From Luteolibacter rhizosphaerae (GTDB lineage Bacteria; Verrucomicrobiota; Verrucomicrobiia; Verrucomicrobiales; Akkermansiaceae): a stretch of DNA of 64,000 nucleotides. A program made the position numbers and the translations under genes. Positions 7,830 through 17,202 of this stretch are shown piece after piece. The DNA lies in assembly GCF_025950095.1 (NCBI RefSeq), contig NZ_JAPDDR010000003.1:529522-593521 (forward strand), read 5' to 3'. The notes beneath the pieces were generated by a model that saw only the letters and a program-made list of their open reading frames with translations, searched no databases and was not told where the DNA came from. Within the stretch, counting starts at the first letter, position 1; the number at the start of each line of letters is the position of its first letter.

Positions 7830-8540
7830 TTAACGGCTCGTGCCGCGAATCCGCACATTCCGGAACTCGCCGAGATCGTCGAAGGACCCAAGCCCGATTT
7901 GTCCCCACTCCAGCGTCTTGTCCTGCGCGGTCAGGACCGGCTTGTCCATGTCATCGAACCACACGCCGATGTCCCCCGTGCCGGAGTTCCGGATGATCTT
8001 CACCCGGTGCCATTCCCCTTCCTTCCATGGCGTGCCCTCCGTGCGGAAGCTGGTGATCGGCTTCCGGTCCGCGTTGTCCACGAGGTGGATCTGGTGGTGC
8101 GGCTCATCCGCATTCTCGCCCAAGTGGGCGTAGTAGAAACGGGTTTCTTCAGCCCGCGCGAAAGCGATGCAGAGATCGTTGTTCCCCGCATCGAATTTCG
8201 TCAGCCGCACCTCGGCTGTCAGCGTGAAGTCCTTCCACTCCTTGCCCCCGCACCAAGCCAGGTTGAAGGGGCTGCGATACTTCGGCTTCGCCCCGGTCTG
8301 GGCGATCAATTGCAGTACGCGCTCCGTGCCCTCGCCTGCCCACTTCCATGTGGACTCGTTCGAGAAACTCCACTTCCCGGGATCGGCGAAGAGATCGAGC
8401 TCCATCGCCGTGGATCGGCTATTCCCGCTGCAGCAGGGCGGGACGCTGATGGCAGGAGGCTCCGCCGCAGTCAGCGGCAGCACGAAAAGCGCGAAGTAGG
8501 CGGCAAGCTTCAAAACGAAGCGCAATCTGGACCCGTCCAT
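7830..8540 (-). CDS. Secreted concanavalin A-like (LamG/glucanase fold) domain protein
   Basis: This 236-residue protein has an N-terminal signal peptide (hydrophobic 9-24, LTAAE cleavage region). Its beta-rich domain carries stretches typical of the 3-keto-disaccharide hydrolase/LamG-like jelly-roll fold: WKDFTLTAEVRL, EGEWHRVKIIRN, WFDDMDKP, and GQIGLGSFDDLGEFRNVRI at the C-terminus. Such domains bind or cleave carbohydrates. No catalytic residues can be assigned. The gene stands alone, convergent with the lipoprotein gene and divergent from the SpoIIE phosphatase gene. Confidence 0.75.
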   Translation of the reverse strand: MDGSRLRFVLKLAAYFALFVLPLTAAEPPAISVPPCCSGNSRSTAMELDLFADPGKWSFSNESTWKWAGEGTERVLQLIAQTGAKPKYRSPFNLAWCGGKEWKDFTLTAEVRLTKFDAGNNDLCIAFARAEETRFYYAHLGENADEPHHQIHLVDNADRKPITSFRTEGTPWKEGEWHRVKIIRNSGTGDIGVWFDDMDKPVLTAQDKTLEWGQIGLGSFDDLGEFRNVRIRGTSR

Positions 8541-8626
8541 CGGGAAATCAAGCGGCCATCTCCGCCTTGCTGCATGGCCGGAAAACAGATTGCCGCTAGA
8601 GGTCTACAGTGCTTTCCTGAGACTCC

Positions 8627-10249
8627 ATGAGTCACCCCGAGGCACCCGGCGGATCGAACTCCGACGAAGCATCCCGCATGGTTCTGGCGCTGAAGGCGTC
8701 GAACGAAGGGATCTGGGACTGGTGGGTAGGCAGAAGCGAGATCTACTACTCGCGCCGCATCCTTGAGTTTCTCGAATGCAGCAGTTCTTCGGCGCCCAAT
8801 CTCTTCCTCGCACCGCATCCCACGATCCATGAGGACGACCGCGAGAGATTCGCCTTCGCGCTGCAGAATGTGCTGAATCCCTCCGGGCCCGAACTCTTCG
8901 CGATCGACTGCCGCATCAGGACGGGTGGGGACCGCTGGCGCTGGCTCCGGATCCGCGGCTCGGTGGTCCGGGACCGGGAGGGCAAGGCGCAACGGATCGC
9001 GGGCTCGATGATCGATATCTCCCTGCGCAAGCAGGCCGAGGCGCAGATCGAGGAAGAGCGGCACCTGCTTCGCATGCTGATCGATCACGTGCCGCTGCAG
9101 GTCTACTTTAAGGACAAGCATTCCCGCTTCGTGCTCGCGAACCGGCAGATGGCCGAGTGGATGGGGCTTAAGGAACCTTCCGAACTCAACGGCAAGCACG
9201 ACCGCGATTTCTTCGAGACCGAGCATGGCGAGCAAGCCGCGCAGGACGAGCAGCGCATCATGGAAACGCTCGAGCCGGTGAATGAAAAGGTCGAGAAGGA
9301 GACTTGGCGTGGCGGCGATGACACCTGGGTGCTCACCTCGAAGTTTCCCTGGGTGGATAGCAATGGCGAGGTGCTCGGGACCTTCGGTGTCTCCAGCGAT
9401 GTCACCGAGCTGGTCACCGCCAAACAGGAAGCCACCGATTTGGCCGCGGAGTTGCAGGTACGCAACGAAGCCTACGAGGAGGAGCTCCAGCTCGCGCGCG
9501 AGATCCAGCAGGCACTCGCCGGATCAAGTTTCCCGGAGGTGAGCGACGGAAAATCGGCGCTGAGCTTCGGTGCACGCTATCTGCCGATTTCCGGCATGGC
9601 GGGCGACTTCTTCGAAGTACTACGGATCTCGAATGACAAGGCGGGCCTCCTGATCTGCGATGTCATGGGTCACGGGGTCCGCTCGGCCCTCGTGGTCGCC
9701 ATGCTTCGTGGTCTGTTAGAGAAACAGAGGCGCAGCGCGTTGGATCCCTCCGCCTTCCTCTCCGGTCTTAACAAGGGCTTGGCGGCAATCCTCGATCGGG
9801 CGGGAGCCACCATGTTCGCCACCGCCTTCTATGCCGTGGTGGACCTCAGCGCGGGCACCCTGCGCTACGCTTGCGCCGGTCATCCCGGAGCAGTCGCCAC
9901 GGGTCCCGGCGGCGTGCGGCAGTTGGCCGCCACGCGAAAGGAGAAAGGTCCTGGTCTCGGCCTGCTGGAGAAAGCAGACTACCCTTCCGGCACTGTCTCC
10001 CTGTCCGAAGTGAACCGCCTGCTGCTCTTCACCGACGGCATCCTGGAAGCCGAGAACGACGAGGGCGAACCCTTCCTCGAAAAGCGCCTGATGGAAACCG
10101 CAGAGGAGTGCCGCAGCGAATCCTTGGAGCAAATGCTCGATCTCGTTCTCGCGCGAGTGCTCCAGTATTCGGACGGCCATCATTTCGATGATGATGTGTG
10201 CCTCCTGGGCATGGAGCTGGTGCCGATGGAAGCTGCGCGACCGGGCTAA
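8627..10249 (+). CDS. PAS-PAS-SpoIIE (PP2C-type) serine phosphatase, response regulator output
   Basis: This 540-residue soluble signalling protein has three parts. A first PAS fold (~20-140) contains WDWWVG and ends with the PAC motif GSMIDISLRKQAE. A second PAS (~148-268) contains VYFKDKHSRFVLANRQMAEW and ends GVSSDVTEL. After a coiled-coil linker (EELQLAREIQQALAG, the usual lead-in) comes a SpoIIE domain (~315-535) with metal-binding motifs MAGDFFEVL, CDVMGHGVRSAL, CAGHPGA, LLFTDGILEAEN and FDDDVCLLGM. Proteins of this type dephosphorylate anti-sigma-factor antagonists in partner-switching stress pathways. No anti-sigma or STAS gene is next to it. Confidence 0.92.
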   Translation: MSHPEAPGGSNSDEASRMVLALKASNEGIWDWWVGRSEIYYSRRILEFLECSSSSAPNLFLAPHPTIHEDDRERFAFALQNVLNPSGPELFAIDCRIRTGGDRWRWLRIRGSVVRDREGKAQRIAGSMIDISLRKQAEAQIEEERHLLRMLIDHVPLQVYFKDKHSRFVLANRQMAEWMGLKEPSELNGKHDRDFFETEHGEQAAQDEQRIMETLEPVNEKVEKETWRGGDDTWVLTSKFPWVDSNGEVLGTFGVSSDVTELVTAKQEATDLAAELQVRNEAYEEELQLAREIQQALAGSSFPEVSDGKSALSFGARYLPISGMAGDFFEVLRISNDKAGLLICDVMGHGVRSALVVAMLRGLLEKQRRSALDPSAFLSGLNKGLAAILDRAGATMFATAFYAVVDLSAGTLRYACAGHPGAVATGPGGVRQLAATRKEKGPGLGLLEKADYPSGTVSLSEVNRLLLFTDGILEAENDEGEPFLEKRLMETAEECRSESLEQMLDLVLARVLQYSDGHHFDDDVCLLGMELVPMEAARPG

Positions 10250-10260
10250 CCGCGAAACCC

Positions 10261-11013
10261 TCACTGCCAGGCATCCCACAGCAGCTTCACCGTCATCGCG
10301 AAGACCACGGTCAAAAACACCGGCCGGATAAATCCCGCTCCCTTGCGGATCACCATGCCCGCCCCCATCCGCGCGCCCAGGAGTTGCCCGATGATCATCG
10401 CCCCCGCGGCGATGAAATGCACCGACCCGTTCGGCAGGAAGATCACCAGCGAGCCTAGGTTGCTCGCCAGGTTCACCGCCTTCGTATAGCCGGTGGCGCC
10501 CTTCAGCTCCAAGCCTAGCAGGGCCACCACGGCCAGTGTCCAGAAGGACCCCGTCCCGGGACCGAAAAAGCCGTCGTAGAACCCGATCGCGACCCCGAAG
10601 ATGATCGCGAAGACCACCGGCTTCATGCGCTGCTCTCCCGTCTTCACGCCGAATTTCCGGTTCAGCGCGGTATAGACCGCCACCGCAGCCAGCAGCCAGG
10701 GGATGAGTTGCTTGAGCAGGTCCTTGCTCAGGATGCTGACCGCATAGGCCCCGCCCATGCTCGCCAGAAAGCTGATGACCACCGCGAGTTTCAGCCCCGG
10801 AGTCTTCATCAGCCCGGCCCGTGCATAGCGCCAGACCGCCATCGTCGTGCCGAAGGAAGCTTGGAGTTTGTTCGTGCCCAGGGCCACTTGCGGCGGCATC
10901 CCTGTGGCTAGCAGCGCGGGTACCGTGATCAGCCCGCCGCCACCCGCCACCGCGTCGATGAAGCCGCCGGCGAAGCCAGCCAAACCCAGCAGGAGGTAGA
11001 TGTAGGGCTCCAT
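10261..11013 (-). CDS. Sulfite exporter TauE/SafE family permease
   Basis: This 250-residue protein has about eight membrane segments and the family's glycine-rich motif GFAGGFIDAVAGGGGLITVPALL near the N-terminus, with a related GFYDGFFGPGTGSFW motif in the second half. The two motifs reflect the internal duplication of the family. It is thought to move sulfite, sulfoacetate or other organic anions across the inner membrane. The frame extends to 11085, but ATG at 11013 gives the typical short N-terminus. The methyltransferase gene ends five bases upstream. Confidence 0.9.
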   Translation of the reverse strand: MEPYIYLLLGLAGFAGGFIDAVAGGGGLITVPALLATGMPPQVALGTNKLQASFGTTMAVWRYARAGLMKTPGLKLAVVISFLASMGGAYAVSILSKDLLKQLIPWLLAAVAVYTALNRKFGVKTGEQRMKPVVFAIIFGVAIGFYDGFFGPGTGSFWTLAVVALLGLELKGATGYTKAVNLASNLGSLVIFLPNGSVHFIAAGAMIIGQLLGARMGAGMVIRKGAGFIRPVFLTVVFAMTVKLLWDAWQ

Positions 11014-11018
11014 GGCGA

Positions 11019-11879
11019 TCAGGACTTCACGGCCACCAAGCCATACATCAGCGGGATCTTCGGCATGCCTTCGGGCATCGTCCAACGCCGCCCCGGCAGC
11101 TCGGCCATCCTGCGGTAGGGCTTCCAGCCATTGGAGAAGAGATGCTCGCGGAAGATGCGAAGTTCTAGACCGGCATCAAGCACCGCACCGATGATTCCGG
11201 AGACGGAATAAGGAAACTCGGCGCAGGGATTCGGGTTCACGAAAGGCTCGCTTACGTTCTCAGCACCCGACACGGCCAGCGCGCCCCCGGAGTCTCCGAC
11301 ATAGTCCGAGATGCCTGTATCCCAGTGCAGGGGTTCGGGCATCTGGTAGTCGTACTTCGGCACGCCTTCCTCATCGAAGATCATCGCCACGGGATGAAAC
11401 TCCATGCACACGAAACGCCCGCCGGGCTTCAGCACCGCCGCGACATCCCGCATCCAGTGCGCCAGATCGGAGAGCCAGCACAGTGCACCGTAGGAACAGA
11501 AAACCACATCGAACTGGCGACCGGCCGCAATCGCCGCCTCCAGCCAAGGATAGACATCCGAACGCTCGAAACTGCCGACTATCCCCGAGTCACTCGAAAG
11601 CTTCCGGGCGAAATCGATCGCCTCGTCGCTGATATCCACCCCCGTAACCTTCGCCCCCAGCTTTGCGATCGAGAGCGTATCTTGACCTGAGTTGCAGAGC
11701 AGGTGCAGCACTTCTTTTCCCCGGATCTCGCCGAGCAGCTCAATCTCCTCCGGGAACAATGTGCTCCCGCCCGAGCGCAGGAAGCCCGCCTGATCCTGCT
11801 TGTGCGAATTGTGGCGGACCGTCGCGGCATTCCACGAAATGCGGTTCAGTTCATGAAGGTCGCCGCGGATCATGGGCAC
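11019..11879 (-). CDS. Class I SAM-dependent methyltransferase
   Basis: This 286-residue protein has the Rossmann-type SAM fold: motif I is VLHLLCNSGQDTLSIAKLG, the acidic loop end of beta2 is VTGVDIS, and later motifs are FDVVFCSYGALCWL and VLKPGGRFVCMEF. It resembles small-molecule methyltransferases of the Methyltransf_11/25 type. The aromatic C-terminal part probably shapes the substrate pocket. The substrate is unknown. It is in line with the TauE-like gene, which may be only operon packing. A second ATG two codons in (11873) is also possible. Confidence 0.85.
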   Translation of the reverse strand: MPMIRGDLHELNRISWNAATVRHNSHKQDQAGFLRSGGSTLFPEEIELLGEIRGKEVLHLLCNSGQDTLSIAKLGAKVTGVDISDEAIDFARKLSSDSGIVGSFERSDVYPWLEAAIAAGRQFDVVFCSYGALCWLSDLAHWMRDVAAVLKPGGRFVCMEFHPVAMIFDEEGVPKYDYQMPEPLHWDTGISDYVGDSGGALAVSGAENVSEPFVNPNPCAEFPYSVSGIIGAVLDAGLELRIFREHLFSNGWKPYRRMAELPGRRWTMPEGMPKIPLMYGLVAVKS

Positions 11880-11937
11880 AGGGGAGGGGGAACGAGGGGG
11901 CAGGTCAATCGCGGATCTTCCCCGCGAGCGCGGAGCT

Positions 11938-14900
11938 TTACTCCGCCGGAGAAAACCTCACGAACAACTTCTGCCCGCCGCCTCCCGGCAATCCACCGAT
12001 CGGAATGCTCATGCTCGTGCTTGTCGCCGGCCAGCTCGCCGCCTTCCAGGTTCCCAAGCTCGTCCACGATTGAAGGTCCACCGATCCCTCGAGCTTGTAG
12101 TAGCGCCCCGGCACCGTCTTCACGCTCGCCGTCACGCTGTTCGCATGGCGCGTCACTCCCAGCCCCATCAGCAGGCTCGCCGGATTGGTCGGATCGGTTC
12201 CCGCCGCATGCTCCTCCGCATTGCTCATCCCGTCGCCGTCGCTATCGGCGCTGCCATTCAGCGCCCCCAAGTTCGGAGCGTAGGCTAGTTCCCAACTGTC
12301 CGGCAGCCCGTCCGCATCCTCGTCCTCTTTCCCGCCGAAGCCGAGCGAGATCGAGAAGTAGTAGCTTCGTGCCAGATTAGTATGCTGATACCCCTTCGGC
12401 ACCGGCGCTTGGCCGGCCGCCAGGATGCTGCCGACGTTGGTGACATCGTAGCTGTAGTAGATCTGGTCGCCGCCGTCCGTGTAGGAGATCACGCCCGGTC
12501 CCGTGCCGCCCGTGCCATCCGGGAAGGAATCGGTGAAACCTGCCGCCAGCTTCTCGCCGGGAGCAAGCGTCACCCGCGCCCCGGGTGCGAAGGGGAAGCT
12601 GTTCGCGCCGAGTACATAGCTGGTCCGCGTGCTGCCCACCGCCAGCACGGTGAAATCGTTGTCCGAATTCACCTTCACCAGGAAGGGGGTCACAGGGTCC
12701 CCCGTGCGCGCGGCATGGAAGCGGAAGTCACCCACCGTCACCGTCATCGTGGCAGCGGTCGTGTTGGTGAAGGTGTCCGTTTCGTTGATCACCAGGTTCG
12801 AGTTCGCGCCATCGGCCGCAGCTCCCGGGGCGGCCGCCGGGCCATTGCCCACCTCATAGCCGGTGATGATGTAGCTGATCGCGAACTGGTATCTCCGGAA
12901 TAGCGTGGTGTAGAGCTCGGTGCCGTGATCCGGCATCTGCCCGAGGCTCACCGAACCGCCGTCCGCATCCGTTTCTCCACCGCCATACCAGATCTCGTCG
13001 CCGTCGAAGTCCCAGTCGATGATGCCGGCCACGCTTCCGCCGGAGCCATCCGGATTCGCATCCATGAAGCCGATCGCGATCGTCTGCCCGGGTGCCAGCG
13101 TAACGTTGGAGACTCCATCGGAGAATGGCAGGTCGTTCGAACCGATCGCATACTGGGTCCGCGGCGTCCCGATCGCCACCACGCTGAAGTTGTTGTCGCC
13201 ATTCACCTTCACCACGAAGGGCGTCAGCGGATCGCCGGTCCGTCCCGCGTTGAAGCGGAAGCGGTCGATGCTCACCGTGATCGTGGTGCCCGTGGTGTTG
13301 GTGTAGGTGGCATCTTCATTCACCACGATGTTCGAGTGCCACAGATCCGGACCGTGCGCATCGGGCGGGGTGGGGCCGGGAATGCCGATCTCGCCGCCGT
13401 CGTAGAAGCCCTGCGTCTTCGTGCAGGAGTCTGCATCCATCCCCAGGATCCAGTCCGCGAGATGCGAGACACCCGTCGTGTCCACGATGCCCTTCGCCAG
13501 CGGCGGCATCGAGCAACACTCGTCGATGGTGTTCATCCGCAGCAGCATTACCGAGTTCTCGAAGCTGCCGGGCTTCACCACCGCCGGTGCCGGCGCACCC
13601 AGCCCGTCGATCACCGGACCACAGATGATCGATTGGCTATCGAGCGGGGTCGTCAGGCGGGCGTCGAAGAAGGCTCGCGAACTGCCGCCAGGTTGGTGGC
13701 AGTGCGAGCAGTTGCTATCGAGATAGGATCGTGCCCATGCCTCGTCGGAAACCGTGGGGCTATTCGCATCCGCTGAAGTGAGGACACCGGCCAAGCTCTC
13801 CTCCGTGATCACTTGCGGTAGGAAGCCCGCGACACTCAGGGACTCAATCTGGTTCGCCGTTCCGCCGCCGGGGTAGCTGTAGTTGCGGTTGAGCTGTCGC
13901 GTGCGGAATCCCAGCACCGGGCCCGCCACTCCCGTATGGCACAGGTTGCATTGCTGCCGGCTGGGGTAGAGATATTCGAAGGATTGCCCGTCCACCGTCA
14001 GCACCTCCTCTCCGCCGTCTTCTAACAAATCCGCCTCGCTCCCGTCGGGCCGCCACTTGTAGGTCACGCCTCCCCAGCCGTCCGTCCCGTGCACCAGCAG
14101 CCGCGTTTCCAACGGCGCGTCGTTGTCCGGCCGCGCGAAGTGTTTCACGAAGACGGAGCCCACCGGCAGTTGCCAAGCTCCATTCTCGCTGAAGCTGATT
14201 TGTTCCAGCGGCGTGTTCGCAACCCCGTCGTTCGGGATCATCACCCAACGCTTCTTGTGCATTCCCGCACTCCACAGCGGCATGTTCACGTCGAAAGGGA
14301 TCAGGCTCGCCGCCGGTGTCAGCGTCGCCAGGTTCGTGAAGAGCCCCGTTTGCGATAGCAGCTGCGGATACTGCCACGTCCCTCCGCCCGGCGGTCCCGC
14401 CGGCTTGATTCGCGAGATCTGCGCCGTGCCCGGATTTGCCCCGGCCAATTGCAGCAACAGCGGCTCGCCCTGCGTATCCTCGCCGAAGGAACTGATCCCG
14501 TTGAAGAGATACCCGGCTCGCCCCTGCGCGAATTGCTGCACGGAGACCGTCTGCTTCGTCACCGGATCATACTCCAGCGCGTAGAGCAGCTGCGTTCCGT
14601 TGTCGCCGAAGAGATACTTCCCCGCCAGTTGCGGCAGCGCCGTGCCGCGATACACGTGCCCGCCGATGATGCAGGAGCCTACCGCGTGCGAGTAATCGAA
14701 GACCGGCCCGCGCGAGGTCCCGATCAGCGGGCTTGGCGCGGCCCGGAAGGCTTCCGCGATTCCCTCCTTGTAGTTCCACTCGAAGTTGAGCCCCGGCTCG
14801 TCGATCACGCTCACCTCTTCGCGGTTGTTCGCGCCCACGTCGCCAATCCAGAACAAGCCCGTCGCCGCGTCGAATGTCATTCGGTGAGGCTCGCGCAGGC

Positions 14901-16599
14901 CGATCGCGTAGAATTCTTCCAGAATCCCTCCGTTTACATCCTGCCACGGATTGTCACTAGGAATGTAGTAGTTCTGGGTGAAGGATCCCGGCCCCAGCGG
15001 CTGCCGGCGGATCGGGTGGCTGATCGCGCCGCCCTGCATGTCCACGTCCATCCGCCACACCCCGGAGCGCGGCCGGTCGTCGATCTTCTGCGTGTGCGGA
15101 GTGGAGTCGCCGCTCTCTGTTCCTTCGTCGCCGAAAGCCAGATACAGGAATCCATCCGCGCCGAAACACATCCCGCCGCCCTCGTGGCCTTTGGCGGTGT
15201 CGTATTGGTGGATCAGCAGCTGCTCGCTTGCCGGGGTGAAGGCCGTGCCGTTCCAGGTGTAGCGCGCCAGCCGGTCGTAGAATGGCGGATCCGCGTTCGG
15301 GGCGTCGTTCGCGTTATGGGTGTAGTAGACGTAGAGATGGTCCTTTCCCTGTCCCTTGCCGAATTGCGGGTGGAACACCGCGGACAGGATTCCCCCGTGC
15401 TTCGTGTTGTTGTCCTGATTCTCCCAATTCAGGTGCCACACCCGGTCGCGGATATCCAGCACCTCCTGCTTGGTGGTCGTCGTGTCGCTATCCGCGATTT
15501 TGTAAACGCGACCGTCCATCTCCACCACCATCAGTTGGCCTGCCTGCATCGGCCATGGCTTGGCTTCGATCGGCGCATCCCAAGCGAGGGCAGGGAAGGC
15601 CTTCACCACCTCCACGCCCGTCGGTACGATCGATAGCGTCGGCAGCGCTCCGTTGGCGAATGGTGCCACGGCCTTCGGCCCGCCGAAGCCGCTGATCCCT
15701 TCCGCATTCGCCCGCAGCGAGATCTGGGTCGGGCTCGGGAAATCGGAGGGAATGGTCGCCGCCGGATTCTCTCCCGCGCACCACTTCAGAGCCCGCACCA
15801 GAATCTCTTGGAAGGCCGCGCAGCGCATCCCTTCCGGTGCTGTCTGCCCCTCCCACACGTGGCCATAGCTGGAGGCATACACCCGACCGGCTCCGTAGGT
15901 TGTCGTCCATTCCACCGGAAACTGGAGCTGCGTAAGCGGATCCTTCGCGTAGGACAGTACCGTCAGATTGTTCGCCGGGCCGCGCGGGTAGCGCCAGACC
16001 TCCAGGTCGGTCGCCATCCAGGAACTCGGCAGACCCGCATGGATCGGGTGATTGCCCAGCCGCTTCACCTCCACGTTTACCCGGTCGCCATGACTCGTGC
16101 CCTCACCCAAGCCCGGGAGCAGTAGCTGCAGTGCATCGCCCAAGCCGATCAAGGGAGCCTTCCCGACACCCACCGGATTCCAGCGCAGTCCCAGCATCTC
16201 ATCGTAGGCGGTCCATCCCGCAAAGGAGTCGCAGGCCTCGTGGAAGGCCACGAAGCCGCCGCCGCCGTTCACATAGTTTTGGAACGCCGTCTCAACCGCC
16301 GCCGGCCAGCGCGGCTGCCCGAGGGCGCCATTGCTATAACCGGACAGCACCACGTCATAGTTCGCGAAGTTAGGCGACCAAGTCGACCAAGCCGGATCCG
16401 AGGCCGCACCCGGCGTGACCGAAACCTCGACATCGAAACTCCCGTCCCGGGAAATGATCGCCGTCAGGATATCCTTCCGGTGGTTCCAGTCGTGATTGCT
16501 GGCACCTTCGATGATCAGCACTTTCATCCGCTCGGCATGAGCGGTACAGAGGCAGGCCAGAGCGGCCAGCCCGGCGAGGAGGGGGCGGGGAAGTTTCAT
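11938..16599 (-). CDS. Giant secreted ThuA - PQQ-type sugar dehydrogenase - diheme cytochrome c protein
   Basis: This 1553-residue exported protein begins with a clear signal peptide (LLAGLAALACLCTAHA). Domains in order are a ThuA glutamine-amidotransferase-like domain (~23-290), a GSDH-type beta-propeller (~345-735, with HPQFGKGQGKDHLYVYY and GGHVYRG), and a cytochrome region of the SO2930 type (~750-1095) with two CxxCH heme sites, CNLCH (~884) and CSHCH (~962). Two ~150-residue beta repeats follow (each NTT-T-TVxVxxFRFxAxRTGDPxTPFxVKV), then a thrombospondin-type-3 calcium segment (DADGLPDSWE, DSDGDGMSNAEE) and a C-terminal beta domain. It probably oxidises a sugar or polyol in the periplasm and passes electrons to its own hemes. 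Confidence 0.88.
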   Translation of the reverse strand: MKLPRPLLAGLAALACLCTAHAERMKVLIIEGASNHDWNHRKDILTAIISRDGSFDVEVSVTPGAASDPAWSTWSPNFANYDVVLSGYSNGALGQPRWPAAVETAFQNYVNGGGGFVAFHEACDSFAGWTAYDEMLGLRWNPVGVGKAPLIGLGDALQLLLPGLGEGTSHGDRVNVEVKRLGNHPIHAGLPSSWMATDLEVWRYPRGPANNLTVLSYAKDPLTQLQFPVEWTTTYGAGRVYASSYGHVWEGQTAPEGMRCAAFQEILVRALKWCAGENPAATIPSDFPSPTQISLRANAEGISGFGGPKAVAPFANGALPTLSIVPTGVEVVKAFPALAWDAPIEAKPWPMQAGQLMVVEMDGRVYKIADSDTTTTKQEVLDIRDRVWHLNWENQDNNTKHGGILSAVFHPQFGKGQGKDHLYVYYTHNANDAPNADPPFYDRLARYTWNGTAFTPASEQLLIHQYDTAKGHEGGGMCFGADGFLYLAFGDEGTESGDSTPHTQKIDDRPRSGVWRMDVDMQGGAISHPIRRQPLGPGSFTQNYYIPSDNPWQDVNGGILEEFYAIGLREPHRMTFDAATGLFWIGDVGANNREEVSVIDEPGLNFEWNYKEGIAEAFRAAPSPLIGTSRGPVFDYSHAVGSCIIGGHVYRGTALPQLAGKYLFGDNGTQLLYALEYDPVTKQTVSVQQFAQGRAGYLFNGISSFGEDTQGEPLLLQLAGANPGTAQISRIKPAGPPGGGTWQYPQLLSQTGLFTNLATLTPAASLIPFDVNMPLWSAGMHKKRWVMIPNDGVANTPLEQISFSENGAWQLPVGSVFVKHFARPDNDAPLETRLLVHGTDGWGGVTYKWRPDGSEADLLEDGGEEVLTVDGQSFEYLYPSRQQCNLCHTGVAGPVLGFRTRQLNRNYSYPGGGTANQIESLSVAGFLPQVITEESLAGVLTSADANSPTVSDEAWARSYLDSNCSHCHQPGGSSRAFFDARLTTPLDSQSIICGPVIDGLGAPAPAVVKPGSFENSVMLLRMNTIDECCSMPPLAKGIVDTTGVSHLADWILGMDADSCTKTQGFYDGGEIGIPGPTPPDAHGPDLWHSNIVVNEDATYTNTTGTTITVSIDRFRFNAGRTGDPLTPFVVKVNGDNNFSVVAIGTPRTQYAIGSNDLPFSDGVSNVTLAPGQTIAIGFMDANPDGSGGSVAGIIDWDFDGDEIWYGGGETDADGGSVSLGQMPDHGTELYTTLFRRYQFAISYIITGYEVGNGPAAAPGAAADGANSNLVINETDTFTNTTAATMTVTVGDFRFHAARTGDPVTPFLVKVNSDNDFTVLAVGSTRTSYVLGANSFPFAPGARVTLAPGEKLAAGFTDSFPDGTGGTGPGVISYTDGGDQIYYSYDVTNVGSILAAGQAPVPKGYQHTNLARSYYFSISLGFGGKEDEDADGLPDSWELAYAPNLGALNGSADSDGDGMSNAEEHAAGTDPTNPASLLMGLGVTRHANSVTASVKTVPGRYYKLEGSVDLQSWTSLGTWKAASWPATSTSMSIPIGGLPGGGGQKLFVRFSPAE

Positions 16600-16703
16600 G
16601 GAAGGACCGGTGGGGGGCCGGCCGCGCTCCTCATGAATCGAGAGCGCGGAAACAGATAAGCGCGAAGCAAAGCAAAGATGCCCGCCCGCGCCTAGCGCTT
16701 TGA

Positions 16704-16721
16704 ATTACGCATCTGCGTAAT
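16704..16721. promoter_or_regulatory. 18-bp palindrome upstream of the giant ThuA-cytochrome gene
   Basis: ATTACGCA-TC-TGCGTAAT is a perfect 8-bp inverted repeat with a two-base centre, overlapped by a second pair (TGCGT...ACGCA, 16714-16728). It lies 105 bases upstream of the ThuA-cytochrome start and 14 bases after the monooxygenase stop, in an AT-richer stretch. There is no T-run after it on the minus strand, so an operator for a dimeric regulator is more likely than a terminator. Confidence 0.4.
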
Positions 16722-16734
16722 ATCACGCAGAGTG

Positions 16735-17100
16735 TTAACTCCGCTCGATCCCGCTGTGCAACACGAACCACGCCGGATTCAGGTGTGCCAGAGGCTCGCG
16801 GAGCTTGTCGATCTCCTCCGCCGAACCATGGAATTCCAGACGGGTCATGTCGCTGAACTGCAACATCTTCTCGATCACATGGCCCACGTTCTGCAGGTGC
16901 GCCAAGGTGCCCTCCGCACCCACATATCCCTCGCGGCAAAACACTTCATCTCCGTTGATCGTGAACTCGTAGAAGAGACACAGCGACTCGGAGCGAGTCG
17001 TCGCGACGAATTCCTTCAAGACCTCCTCAACATCCGGCCATTTACCGGCGTGGACCTTGAAATACGGATGCAGGGTAACAAGATTGGCAGGCAGACTCAT
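16735..17100 (-). CDS. Antibiotic biosynthesis monooxygenase (ABM) domain protein, quinol monooxygenase-like
   Basis: This 121-residue cytoplasmic protein has the ferredoxin-like ABM fold. A first strand (NLVTLHPYFKVHAGK) is followed by a helix with VEEVLKEFVATTRSE, then CLFYEFTINGDEVFCREGY and HLQNVGHVIEKM. This order is usual for putative quinol monooxygenases (YgiN-like) and related dimeric enzymes. Known members oxidise quinols or polyketides without cofactors, but many have no known substrate. It is preceded by a terminator, so it is probably transcribed from its own promoter near 17100. Confidence 0.8.
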   Translation of the reverse strand: MSLPANLVTLHPYFKVHAGKWPDVEEVLKEFVATTRSESLCLFYEFTINGDEVFCREGYVGAEGTLAHLQNVGHVIEKMLQFSDMTRLEFHGSAEEIDKLREPLAHLNPAWFVLHSGIERS

Positions 17101-17138
17101 GCTGCCGCATTCAAGCGGACCACATGCCGATGGGCAGG

Positions 17139-17183
17139 AAAAAATGCGGAGAGCCCCCCGCCGCAGCCCGGGCCTCTCCGCAT
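17139..17183 (-). terminator. Intrinsic terminator after the small 17203-17475 gene
   Basis: On the minus strand a perfect 10-bp stem (ATGCGGAGAG with CTCTCCGCAT, arms at 17174-17183 and 17144-17153) with a GC-rich 20-base loop is followed directly by six T residues (plus-strand A at 17139-17144). It starts 19 bases after the stop codon of the upstream minus-strand gene. Confidence 0.8.
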
Positions 17184-17202
17184 CGGAAAAATCTCTCCCG
17201 GT

